Source of the DNA: Dysgonomonas gadei ATCC BAA-286
Lineage (GTDB): Bacteria; Bacteroidota; Bacteroidia; Bacteroidales; Dysgonomonadaceae
Length of the DNA: 64,000 nucleotides
Direction: 5' to 3'
Assembly: GCF_000213555.1 (NCBI RefSeq)
Contig: NZ_GL891984.1
Location: 200,272 to 264,271, forward strand
The notes under the pieces are model-generated. The model worked only from the letters and a program-made list of their open reading frames with translations, was not told where the DNA came from and did no database searches. Positions 36,329 through 45,262 of the stretch are shown here, piece after piece (the stretch's first letter is position 1; every line of letters begins with the position of its first letter). The position numbers and the translations under genes were made by a program.

Positions 36329-36907
36329 TTATTCAAAACCCAGTTGTTTTTCTATCGCTTGAATCAAAATATGTATTACCTGAATATGTATCTCCTGTAC
36401 CCGGTCGGAATAATCGGCCTTCGGCGCGGCCACCACAACATCTCCCAAAGAAGAAAGACGATTATTGCCGGTAGAGGTCAGAACCAAAACTTTCATCTTT
36501 TTCAACCGGGCGCTTTCTGCGGCTTTTACGATATTACCCGAGTTACCACTGGTACTGATGGCCAATAACACATCTCCTTCGTTCCCGACTCCTTCCACAT
36601 AGCGGGAATATATTTCATCAAACGAAAAATCATTCCCTACACATGTTATGTATGCAGGATCATTTATTGCAATGGCAGGCAGGGATGTTCTGTTTTTGCG
36701 GTAGCGTCCGGTCAGTTCTTCTGCGAAATGCATGGCATCGCATAGCGACCCTCCGTTTCCGCAACTGATTATCTTATTTCCGTTCGCCAACGCTTCGGAC
36801 AATAGTGCGGCAGCCCGTTCGATTGTATCTATTGTTCCCGGATTATTCCAGAATATATCAGCTTCTTTCAGTATAGCTTCAGAGCTTTCTATTATCAAAT
36901 CTTTCAT
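36329..36907 (-). CDS. gmhA-like: GmhA-like SIS-domain sugar-phosphate isomerase
   Basis: A 192-aa cytoplasmic SIS-domain protein closely resembling sedoheptulose-7-phosphate isomerase (GmhA): SCGNGGSLCDAMHFAEELT near residue 50 (phosphate-binding loop and metal/active-site region), RYRKNR, and STSGNSGNI near 115. GmhA normally starts LPS heptose synthesis. Here it sits inside a catabolic locus, 10 bp after a ROK kinase, so it may isomerise a sugar phosphate from the imported glycan, or supply heptose as a side duty. Whether the genome has another, housekeeping gmhA cannot be seen from this window. Length is normal for the family. Confidence 0.85.
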   Translation of the reverse strand: MKDLIIESSEAILKEADIFWNNPGTIDTIERAAALLSEALANGNKIISCGNGGSLCDAMHFAEELTGRYRKNRTSLPAIAINDPAYITCVGNDFSFDEIYSRYVEGVGNEGDVLLAISTSGNSGNIVKAAESARLKKMKVLVLTSTGNNRLSSLGDVVVAAPKADYSDRVQEIHIQVIHILIQAIEKQLGFE

Positions 36908-36917
36908 AAAATTGTTT

Positions 36918-37889
36918 TTAATCGATTAAATTGGCAGCTATGGAAAGGGCTGCATAATCTCCGATATTTTCCCCAAGGGCAGACGGAACTATCTTACAAA
37001 CTTCTCTTGCACCTTCCAGCGCTTCCTTTGATATTTGTTCCAATGCGTAAGGCTCCATCATATCCTTGTTGCGGGCATATATGCTGCCGATGGCAATAAG
37101 CTCGGGATTTAGAATGTCTATTAAAATGGCCAGCCCTTTTCCCAAATAAGACGCAGATGTTCCATACACTTTCAGGGCGAGTTTGTCGCCTGCGTCGGCG
37201 GCTTCGGCAACCAGCTTGGCAGTTATCATATCTAAATCTTCACGGGACGGGCACCATGAAACATGGCCTCCCCGGTTCATTTCATCTTCCGCTATGCTAC
37301 GGGCCAATTGAGCAATTCCTCCTCCGCTGGCATATCCTTCAAGCGAGCCTTCTTTGCCATATCCTATAGGCCCGTTTTCCGTCAAACGGATATGCCCTAC
37401 TTCTCCTGCGTTGTCGTTTGTCCCCGAATATAAAGAGCCATTAAGAATGATTCCCGCTCCAAGTCCTGTCCCGCATGTAAGAAAGATCATGTTTTCTGTT
37501 CCTTTGCCGGCTCCAAACTTCCATTCGGCTAATGCACATGCATTGGCGTCGTTTTGTAATCCGGCTTTTATGCCAAGCTGATCTTCTATGATTTTCACGA
37601 TAGGTATATTGTCCCATCCCGGCAGATTGGGCGGAGACATAACTGTCCCCGATTTGCTGTCGAGTGGTCCGCCGCAGCTAATACCTATGGCGCGGACTGT
37701 ATCGGCGGTGAGATTATAGCGTGCCATCATTTTTTTTGCTTCGCTTATTATATTGCTGATAGTCTCTGTAACTACAGTAGTTTCTATTCTTATTTTATCT
37801 ACTATCTGTAAATCAGAACCTATTCTTTTTCCGTAGACGATAGCACATTTAGTGCCTCCTATATCAATTCCTAATAAATTATCTTCCAT
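36918..37889 (-). CDS. ROK-family sugar kinase
   Basis: A 323-aa cytoplasmic protein with ATP-binding GIDIGGTKCA at residues 7-16, the sugar/ATP site LQNDANACALAEW, TCGTGLGAGII, and the conserved His166 in VGHIRL. It lacks an N-terminal HTH, so it is a kinase rather than a NagC-type repressor. The ROK zinc motif (CxCGxxGCxE) is replaced by GYGKEGSLEGYASG around 174-190: the Glu (E184) is kept but the zinc cysteines are gone, as in a subset of Bacteroidota and Firmicutes ROK proteins. The likely role is phosphorylation of a hexose brought in by the MFS porter. It is 4 bp after the GH2 gene and 10 bp before the SIS gene, so coupled expression is likely. Confidence 0.88.
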   Translation of the reverse strand: MEDNLLGIDIGGTKCAIVYGKRIGSDLQIVDKIRIETTVVTETISNIISEAKKMMARYNLTADTVRAIGISCGGPLDSKSGTVMSPPNLPGWDNIPIVKIIEDQLGIKAGLQNDANACALAEWKFGAGKGTENMIFLTCGTGLGAGIILNGSLYSGTNDNAGEVGHIRLTENGPIGYGKEGSLEGYASGGGIAQLARSIAEDEMNRGGHVSWCPSREDLDMITAKLVAEAADAGDKLALKVYGTSASYLGKGLAILIDILNPELIAIGSIYARNKDMMEPYALEQISKEALEGAREVCKIVPSALGENIGDYAALSIAANLID

Positions 37890-37893
37890 ATAA

Positions 37894-40296
37894 CTACTTA
37901 ATGCTAGGGTACAATCCTGTCTTTTTTAATAACTTTTTATATTCTTGCAAATTGAAAGGAGCTTCTCCGTATAAATAATGATTGCTGAATTCTTTCTGCC
38001 CCACTTTATATTTGATGAGAAGTATTCCTTGTCCTTTTTGCTGAGGCAATGAAGCTATTTTGTTCATACTATTTGCCGATACCTCGAAGTCTCCCTTATA
38101 TACTTCTTTGTTCGATGCGACGTCAATTACTACTACCTGCCCTTTTTGAGCGTTGCGGGTATCATTGGTAACAATCAGGGGATAAGCGTTATCGACAGGG
38201 TCGTTTATGAGTACACAAAGGTCTGTCTGTGCGTTTTTGATGAAATAGTACGCCATTTTTTTCGAATTGTAGTAATCTACAATGGCATCCGAAATTATTG
38301 GCCATCCGTCACGCAGATTCCACCAGATTATCCCGGTTTTGGGGCTGAACTTTTGCCCGCGCCACAGCTCTACAAAAAATTTCATGGCTTCGGCCTGTAC
38401 GGCCTGTGATGCGAAAGCGAAATCTTCGAGCTTGGCTGGTACTTCGCCAAAAATCAGGTTCACCTGGTTGAGCATTAAATTGTTACGGTCGAAAGTTTTT
38501 CCCTGGGATGGAAAGCGGCGTGTCGATTTTGTAACCCATTCGTCATTCCATTCTTTATCTTTAGTCCAGGGATACACAGCATCTTTGGTCATCATTTTAT
38601 TCAGGCTTTCTACGTTAGGACATCCATGATACCCTATTTCGCTGACGAAGCGACAGTTGGCCTTCGTGTAATACGGCTCTTTATAATAACCTCGTGGCCC
38701 CCATAGATGGTTTTCCGGCAAGAGTTCATCACCTCCTCCGTGTTCCCATACAGCTTCGCTATAATAGGGAGAACTTGGCAGGTAGGGGCGTGTCGGGTCA
38801 AATTCGTAGAGAACGCGGGCGATAACTTTACGGGTTATGACATCCTTATTCGGATTGATATTCAGTGGTTGCAGTGTCCAGCGCATCGCAAGGTCATTTT
38901 CGTTGTTGCCTGACCAAAGAATCAGAGATGCGTGATTGCGGAATTTGAGTACGACAGAAGTAACCTCCTGCTCGATCATTTTAGCGAAATCGTCCCGTTG
39001 CGGATAGAATGTACAACCCATCCCAAAATCCTGCCATACGAGAATTCCGTTTTCATCGCAAAGGTTAAAGAAGGCGGTATCTTCGTAAACATTGCCTCCC
39101 CAACAGCGGATCATATTGCAATTGATATCCACAGCCATATCGATCATGGTATTCAAATGTGATTTGTCCCTGCTATGCAACGCGTCCATCGGTACCCAGT
39201 TGGTTCCGTGAATGAATATCGGTTCATTATTCACTATGAAACGGAATTGTCCGGGTTTACCGGGAAGATTGATGTCATCCATGTCCAGTTTTACGGTGCG
39301 GATTCCGATTTTGCAATTATTAGTATCCAACTCTTTACCATCCGAATCTATTAACTGTACACTGGCATCGTAGAGGGCTGCTTCGCCATAACCTCTCGGC
39401 CACCAGAAATCGACATTATCCAGTTCGAATATATGGCGGAAAGCCGGAGTACTTACTGGCTGCGAATTTTGATATACGACTTTCCCTTTACGGCGGAGAG
39501 TGAATTGAACTTTGACTTTGTCGAATTTGTCGAAAGGCATGATTAGTTGCACATCAGTGAAAATACGTGCAGTGTGGGCTGCCGTATCTATGCTGATGGT
39601 CATCCAGTTCACATCTTTCAGGCGGGTAGGATTCAGTACCCGAAGCTCAACATCGCGCCACAATCCGGCACTGACCAGACGGGGCATAATATCCCATCCG
39701 TACATGTGCGGAGCCTTCCGGATATAAACAGCCTCCTCGGCAGGAAAATTGCCGATGCTGAATGTGCCTAGTGTATGTTTCTGGGCTTCCATAACCGCCG
39801 ACCTGATTATAACCTGCAGGGTGTTTTCTCCGCTTTTCAGATGGTCGGTTATATCGAATTTGTGTTCGATCAGCATATTTGCGGCTTCTCCCACTTTCTC
39901 CCCGTTCAGCCATATATCGGCCAGACAGTCTATTCCTCCGAAGAACAGTTCGAGCCGTTGACCATTTTGTGTCGATGGCGTCTCGAATGTTTTTGTGTAA
40001 CACCACTGATAATTTTCATATTTTCGCAGGGCGTTCACATTACTTCCTGTCATCGGGTCGGGAATCAATCCGGCAACCATCAGGTCCAGCTCTACATTTC
40101 CCGGAACAGTCGCTTCTATTGTTTCCACCTGCATATCATTGATAGCTTGCGGGGTAACAATTGCTTCAGCCGGCTGTTTCCAGTACGAAAGCTGCCATCT
40201 TCCATTCAAGGGAATATTGCCTGGTGAGGCTGCCATATTCCCCATATATAGGATTGCGGTTAATAGGGTTAATAATATGTATTTAATTATAGTCAT
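37894..40296 (-). CDS. GH2 beta-mannosidase-like enzyme
   Basis: An 800-aa secreted GH2 enzyme (leader MTIIKYILLTLLTAILYMGNMAA). Domain order is sugar-binding jelly roll (about 28-215), Ig-like domain (about 220-345), then TIM barrel (about 347-660) and a short C-terminal beta domain. Acid/base E466 lies in WSGNNENDLA and nucleophile E553 in VSEIGYHGCP. The WSGNNEN form and the size are typical of the beta-mannosidase branch of GH2 rather than LacZ. Exo-beta-mannosidase is the best guess; related enzymes act on glucosamine or other beta-glycosides. It follows SusD by 14 bp and precedes the ROK kinase by 4 bp. Confidence 0.87.
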   Translation of the reverse strand: MTIIKYILLTLLTAILYMGNMAASPGNIPLNGRWQLSYWKQPAEAIVTPQAINDMQVETIEATVPGNVELDLMVAGLIPDPMTGSNVNALRKYENYQWCYTKTFETPSTQNGQRLELFFGGIDCLADIWLNGEKVGEAANMLIEHKFDITDHLKSGENTLQVIIRSAVMEAQKHTLGTFSIGNFPAEEAVYIRKAPHMYGWDIMPRLVSAGLWRDVELRVLNPTRLKDVNWMTISIDTAAHTARIFTDVQLIMPFDKFDKVKVQFTLRRKGKVVYQNSQPVSTPAFRHIFELDNVDFWWPRGYGEAALYDASVQLIDSDGKELDTNNCKIGIRTVKLDMDDINLPGKPGQFRFIVNNEPIFIHGTNWVPMDALHSRDKSHLNTMIDMAVDINCNMIRCWGGNVYEDTAFFNLCDENGILVWQDFGMGCTFYPQRDDFAKMIEQEVTSVVLKFRNHASLILWSGNNENDLAMRWTLQPLNINPNKDVITRKVIARVLYEFDPTRPYLPSSPYYSEAVWEHGGGDELLPENHLWGPRGYYKEPYYTKANCRFVSEIGYHGCPNVESLNKMMTKDAVYPWTKDKEWNDEWVTKSTRRFPSQGKTFDRNNLMLNQVNLIFGEVPAKLEDFAFASQAVQAEAMKFFVELWRGQKFSPKTGIIWWNLRDGWPIISDAIVDYYNSKKMAYYFIKNAQTDLCVLINDPVDNAYPLIVTNDTRNAQKGQVVVIDVASNKEVYKGDFEVSANSMNKIASLPQQKGQGILLIKYKVGQKEFSNHYLYGEAPFNLQEYKKLLKKTGLYPSIK

Positions 40297-40310
40297 AATT
40301 ATTCTTTTTC

Positions 40311-41993
40311 TTATTCACCCGGCTGTAGCATGGCATCGTTGCTGTTCCACCCCGGTGTTTGAGTCAAGACTCCATTCGACAATGTTATTTCGGCTTCCGG
40401 AATAGGCAGGAATCCTCCTGTTTCCGGACGGAATTTTATTTTATATGTGGCATTCTGGCTATTATTTTTCAAGGTTATATCATTCATATCGTTAACAATG
40501 GTTTCCGCGTCTCCCCATCGTAATATATCGAGCCAGCGTATGCCTTCGAATGCAAGTTCGTATTTACGTTCGTTTTTGATATTTTCCAATGTTGCCGGAA
40601 CAGTTGGCAGGTCTACACGCCCACGCACACGGTCCATATATCCCTGCGCTTTGGGACCACCAAGTTCCGCGCCCATTAACAGGAGGTCGGCAAAACGGAT
40701 CAGGACAATATCCTGAGTGCTGTTGAACTGCGGGTCGTTTGGCATATTCCACAGGATAGAACTGTAGGATACGATATTTCCTTTATCGTCGTATACATTG
40801 ACCGGCATATATTTTTTTGACCAATAGCCCGTTTCATTCCATTGATAGGCTTGCCCCCATTTGTACTTGGTGGTGGAGCCTTCGCCTTCGTGTGTTGCAT
40901 CCGAAACATCAAGTACCGAGCCTCTTTTCCGCACATCGCCATTAGGCCATTCATTGTAGAATTTGCTGTTGACAGGCCCTTTACCCCAACCTGAGCCAAA
41001 AGGCACCAAGTCTTGGTTTCCCCTGAACCCGAAGTGCAGGTTTACAGTGTTCCGGCGGTCGTAATTATTGCCCTGAGCTGCGGTTGAGCATTTGATAGCA
41101 AAAATAGTTTCATAATTGTCCCCGTTCTCGCCTATCCATTTCAGGTTATTGTCCGCCGCATATTTGTAATCGGATCTTGTTTTGCCGGACATTACTATCG
41201 AATATGGCCATAAGTTTCTAAAGTCGGGAAGCAGGTCATGCCCACTGTTGGCAATACAATCATCCACCCAGCCTATTACCTGATCTTTTGTAATATCTCC
41301 CATCCGGGGTTGTTTGTAGTAATTGGTGTAGAACAAGAAGACACGGGCCATCAGAGCCTGAGCGGCCCAGCGTGTGGCCAGCCCGTTTTCAGTTTTCGGT
41401 ATATCCTGAAATTTAGTGGCAGGTAATATTTCGATTGCACGTTTCAAATCAGCTCCCATCTGCGCATATATATCTTCGGCCGATGCCCGTGGAAAGTTTA
41501 CCGGCTCGGGGCTTGTTACTAATTGTACCGGCCCGAACATGGAACACAGACGGAAGTAGGTGAAAGCGCGTAAGAAGAGTACCTGACCCTCTATCTTGTT
41601 CCTGGATTCGGGGGTTGGCCATTCTATATTGTCCAGAGAACCGAGTAGTAAATTTGCCCTGTAAACCGAACGCCATGTGCATTCCCAGAGGTCGGTATAC
41701 ATTGTTCTCGATGTCAATTTGAAAAGGTCGATAGCATGAGCCGTAAGGTCGTCTTTTCCTCCTCCACCCAGCATATCGTCAGCCATGAGGTTTAGAACGA
41801 TGAAGGAATGTTCGGTTTCACCACCCCCCACACGGGACCCGAAAGCATTGTAGACGCCCATCAGCGCGGTATATGCCTCGTCCGGGGTTTGGGGGTAGTT
41901 CGATGAGTCTTTCTGTGTTAATTGATCTGTGTCCAGGAAATCGGAACAGCTAACTATAAAGACAGAAATTAATATTATGATTATCTTTTTCAT
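40311..41993 (-). CDS. SusD/RagB-type glycan-binding lipoprotein
   Basis: A 560-aa SusD homologue with lipobox Cys16 (VSCSDFLDTDQLTQ). The N-terminal SusD domain (TPDEAYTALMGVYNAF), TPR helices (EGQVLFLRAFTYFRLCSMFG) and the C-terminal signature LIRFADLLLMGAELG, then YMDRVRGRVDLP and YELAFEGIRWLDILRWG, are all present. It binds glycan at the surface and closes the SusC at 42007-45153, from which it is separated by 13 bp. Size and motifs are ordinary for the family. Next in the operon is the beta-mannosidase-like gene, 14 bp on. Confidence 0.95.
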   Translation of the reverse strand: MKKIIIILISVFIVSCSDFLDTDQLTQKDSSNYPQTPDEAYTALMGVYNAFGSRVGGGETEHSFIVLNLMADDMLGGGGKDDLTAHAIDLFKLTSRTMYTDLWECTWRSVYRANLLLGSLDNIEWPTPESRNKIEGQVLFLRAFTYFRLCSMFGPVQLVTSPEPVNFPRASAEDIYAQMGADLKRAIEILPATKFQDIPKTENGLATRWAAQALMARVFLFYTNYYKQPRMGDITKDQVIGWVDDCIANSGHDLLPDFRNLWPYSIVMSGKTRSDYKYAADNNLKWIGENGDNYETIFAIKCSTAAQGNNYDRRNTVNLHFGFRGNQDLVPFGSGWGKGPVNSKFYNEWPNGDVRKRGSVLDVSDATHEGEGSTTKYKWGQAYQWNETGYWSKKYMPVNVYDDKGNIVSYSSILWNMPNDPQFNSTQDIVLIRFADLLLMGAELGGPKAQGYMDRVRGRVDLPTVPATLENIKNERKYELAFEGIRWLDILRWGDAETIVNDMNDITLKNNSQNATYKIKFRPETGGFLPIPEAEITLSNGVLTQTPGWNSNDAMLQPGE

Positions 41994-42006
41994 TTTGCCT
42001 TAGATT

Positions 42007-45000
42007 TTAAAATTTGAGATTAAGACCAAATAAGAATGTACGGGAGTTCGGGTAGAATCCATGATCTATACCGCTCATCCATCCTGTAGGGCCGGCGCCT
42101 ATTTCGGGGTCGAGTCCGGTATATTTTGTCCATGTAAACAGGTTTTGCCCTGTAAGATAAAGCCGTACTTGAGAAAAGATATTTTGTTTCTTTAGTAAGG
42201 TTGCGAAATCATAACCGATGGTAAGGTCATTCAACCGGATATAATCCCCATCGTATAAATGAAGGTCGGAAACGATATTGGTATATGCCGATTGTCCCAG
42301 CCTTGGCCACTTGTTGGAAGTGCCTTCTCCATGCCAGCGATCCAGCGGGTCATGCTGGCCTCCGTATATCTGGTTGCCGTACACACCCGAGAATGATGCC
42401 CGGAAATCGAATCCTCTCCATGCTCCTCCGAATGAGAACGAAAATATTCCGTCGGGGTTAGGGTCACCGATCAATACACGGTCTTCTTCATTGATTTCGC
42501 CATCGTCATTCTGATTCACATATCTGACGTCGCCCGGTACCGCATTCGGCATAACCAGCTCTCCTTTCGAATTGCGATAAGCGTCGATCTCATCCTGATT
42601 CTGGAATATACCATCAGTTTTCAGACCCCAGAAGTAGCCGATAGGATAGCCTACCTGCGCGCGATAGAATTCGGGACTCCACGTGCCGACAGTCCGCGCG
42701 CTGCCGTGAATGATTCCTTCCTCGTTAGCGATGCGGGTTACCCGGTTTTTGTTATACGCCCAGTTGACGTTTATATCATAGCTGAAATCACTGATCTGGT
42801 CTCTCCATACTACAGCTAATTCTACACCTGTATTTCTTATATCCCCTCCGTTTATATCGGGTGCATTAGCTCCGTATGAACCAAGTACAGGCGCAGCTAC
42901 CAACCAGTCTTTTGTTGTCTTGCGATACCAATCGAAATTGAATGATAATCTGTTTTTCAGCAATAAGGCATCAAAGCCGAGATTTAGCTGTTCCGAGGTT
43001 TCCCACGTAATGTTAGGATTGGGCAGGTTGATCGGATATGAAGCAATCGTATAACTGTTTTTATCCACTCCCGGATAATAATAGCTGTACTCTACACTTG
43101 AATAATCACCTGTGTTTTGTCCGCCTACCCGCATTTTTGCTACATATTGGAATGGGGAGATTGCTTGATTTCCGTTCTGCCCCCAACTTGCTCTGAGCTT
43201 GAACATATTAAGATGCTTTTTGAATGGCTCCATGAACTTCTCGTTGCTTATAACCCAACCGGCTGAAACAGAAGGGAAGAACCCCCAGCGTTTTCCCGGA
43301 GCGAAGTTTGAAGAGCCATCGGAACGTGCAATAAGGGATAGCATATAGGTTTCCTTGAAGTCGTAATTGATACGTCCGAAATATGAAAGCAATGCCGACC
43401 TGCTCCAAGGCGAACCACCCAGGCGTGTCGAGGTTTCGCTTACTTTAGGTGTGTTTATAAGATAGGCATATTTGAATCCTTCAAAAATAGAGTTGGTATT
43501 AAATCCGGAAACACTTGTTCCCAATCCTCCTTTTTCGGCGCTCGTACCAGCTAATACATCAAAGTTATGTTTGTTTTCATCCAGTGAGAATTTATAGTTC
43601 AGGGTATTCTCGAATGTCATTCGGCTGAATCCCAGTGATATATCCTGGCTTACTTTTGTTTCCTGGCTTGTGTATTCGGGTGCCAGATTATATCGAGGTA
43701 TATAAGACCTGCTTTCTTCCCCATCCATCGTTAAACCGAAATTTGAGCGGAATACTAGATTCTTAACAGGCTCGATTGTTATGAATGCATTTGTATTTAA
43801 CTGGTAATTCTTTTTGGTATTGTTACTGTTATACACCAGATATGCAATCGGGTTAGGAGCATATGGGGCATATGCGATAGGTCCATGATAATTTCCATTG
43901 TCGTCATATATAGGCATAAAGGGGCTTCCTCCCATTATCATACCCAACGCGCCCAATCCTTCGGTAGATCTTCCGCTTAATGACCCGTCTTTGTTGGCAT
44001 ACACAAAATTGATTGTTTCTCCCATGCGTACGATGTCCCGTCCGTTTGCGGAAAATAGAGTCTGGTCTGCATTCAGGCGAAAAGTATATCTATCCTGTTT
44101 TGTTTGTACGGGCTTGCCGAGAGTCCCTTCCTGTGATGAATATGAGAAGCTGGTAAAATAGGACGATTTTTTACTTCCTCCCGATATTGTTATAGAGTGG
44201 TTTTGCGAGAACGCATTTTTGTTCTTTATTTCTTTGTACCAGTTGGTACCTTTCCATTCCCCCGATAGTATTTTATCCCAGTGAGGGACCATCTGGGAAA
44301 AATTGATTCCGTACCCGTAAGTGTTTTTCGAATACTCATCATCCAGCATTGCCTGTGTGGTAGCATCACTGTACCATTTATAGTCGGGAGCATTCGAAAA
44401 ACCCAGATATGTATCGTAAGCGATACGCACCTTGTCTTCGCCTTCTCCGCGGTGTGTGGTTATCAGTACCACGCCATTGGCTGCACGTGCTCCATAGATT
44501 GCAGCGGATGCCGCATCTTTCAATACATCTATAGATTTGATATCCGCAGGATTTATATTCGATATATTTCCGGGTACACCATCCACGATGTAGAGCGGAT
44601 CGGCATTTCCGATAGTTCCCATCCCCCGGATATAAACTTTGTATGAAGATCCGGGTTCTCCGGACGTCTTGGTTATCTGCATACCCGGAGACATACTTTG
44701 TAAGGCTGTCAGTGGATTAGGCGTATGCAATTCTTTTATTCTGTTCCCGTCTACCTGTAATGTCGCGCCTGTTACCAGTTTCTTCTTTTGAGTCGCATAT
44801 CCGATAACAACGACTTCATCCAGCAGCGAGGTATTTTCTTCTAAAACTATTTGATATTCTTTTTCAGTTCCAATCCGTACTGTCTTGGAATTGAAACCTA
44901 TATAAGATATAGTGAGCGTTTCACCCGGTTGTGCGGCAATAGTAAACAGTCCATCAAGGTCTGTAACGGTCCCTGCCTTTGTTATACTGTTTATTATTGT

Positions 45001-45153
45001 TGCACCAATAATAGGTTCCTCTTTTTTGTCAAAAACGGATCCTTTTATATTGCCATTTGTCGATATATTTTGAGCATGTACAATGTTTATAAACAAAAGG
45101 GACATAAACATTACCAAAAATACCTTTCGATAACAATTAAGCTTGTTTTTCAT
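42007..45153 (-). CDS. SusC/RagA-type TonB-dependent importer
   Basis: A 1048-aa outer-membrane importer. It has a signal peptide (about 1-28, FINIVHAQ), carboxypeptidase-like regulatory domain (about 35-112), the SusC box DEVVVIGYATQKKK, plug with ARAANGVVLITTHRGEG, and a barrel ending in FGLNLKF. No STN domain is present, consistent with control by the LacI-type regulator rather than FecR. The GH78 gene lies 109 bp upstream on the same strand, so SusC is the second gene of the operon. The gap shows no TAnnTTTG box, which supports read-through from the GH78 promoter. Confidence 0.95.
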   Translation of the reverse strand: MKNKLNCYRKVFLVMFMSLLFINIVHAQNISTNGNIKGSVFDKKEEPIIGATIINSITKAGTVTDLDGLFTIAAQPGETLTISYIGFNSKTVRIGTEKEYQIVLEENTSLLDEVVVIGYATQKKKLVTGATLQVDGNRIKELHTPNPLTALQSMSPGMQITKTSGEPGSSYKVYIRGMGTIGNADPLYIVDGVPGNISNINPADIKSIDVLKDAASAAIYGARAANGVVLITTHRGEGEDKVRIAYDTYLGFSNAPDYKWYSDATTQAMLDDEYSKNTYGYGINFSQMVPHWDKILSGEWKGTNWYKEIKNKNAFSQNHSITISGGSKKSSYFTSFSYSSQEGTLGKPVQTKQDRYTFRLNADQTLFSANGRDIVRMGETINFVYANKDGSLSGRSTEGLGALGMIMGGSPFMPIYDDNGNYHGPIAYAPYAPNPIAYLVYNSNNTKKNYQLNTNAFITIEPVKNLVFRSNFGLTMDGEESRSYIPRYNLAPEYTSQETKVSQDISLGFSRMTFENTLNYKFSLDENKHNFDVLAGTSAEKGGLGTSVSGFNTNSIFEGFKYAYLINTPKVSETSTRLGGSPWSRSALLSYFGRINYDFKETYMLSLIARSDGSSNFAPGKRWGFFPSVSAGWVISNEKFMEPFKKHLNMFKLRASWGQNGNQAISPFQYVAKMRVGGQNTGDYSSVEYSYYYPGVDKNSYTIASYPINLPNPNITWETSEQLNLGFDALLLKNRLSFNFDWYRKTTKDWLVAAPVLGSYGANAPDINGGDIRNTGVELAVVWRDQISDFSYDINVNWAYNKNRVTRIANEEGIIHGSARTVGTWSPEFYRAQVGYPIGYFWGLKTDGIFQNQDEIDAYRNSKGELVMPNAVPGDVRYVNQNDDGEINEEDRVLIGDPNPDGIFSFSFGGAWRGFDFRASFSGVYGNQIYGGQHDPLDRWHGEGTSNKWPRLGQSAYTNIVSDLHLYDGDYIRLNDLTIGYDFATLLKKQNIFSQVRLYLTGQNLFTWTKYTGLDPEIGAGPTGWMSGIDHGFYPNSRTFLFGLNLKF

Positions 45154-45262
45154 TGATGAAGATTATTTAATTTATTTTTTACTGATGTAAATTGCCTTTA
45201 ATATTTTTGCATTCAGGTTACTTATACTTTCATATCCTTACCTCCTTTCATTTGTTTATTTC

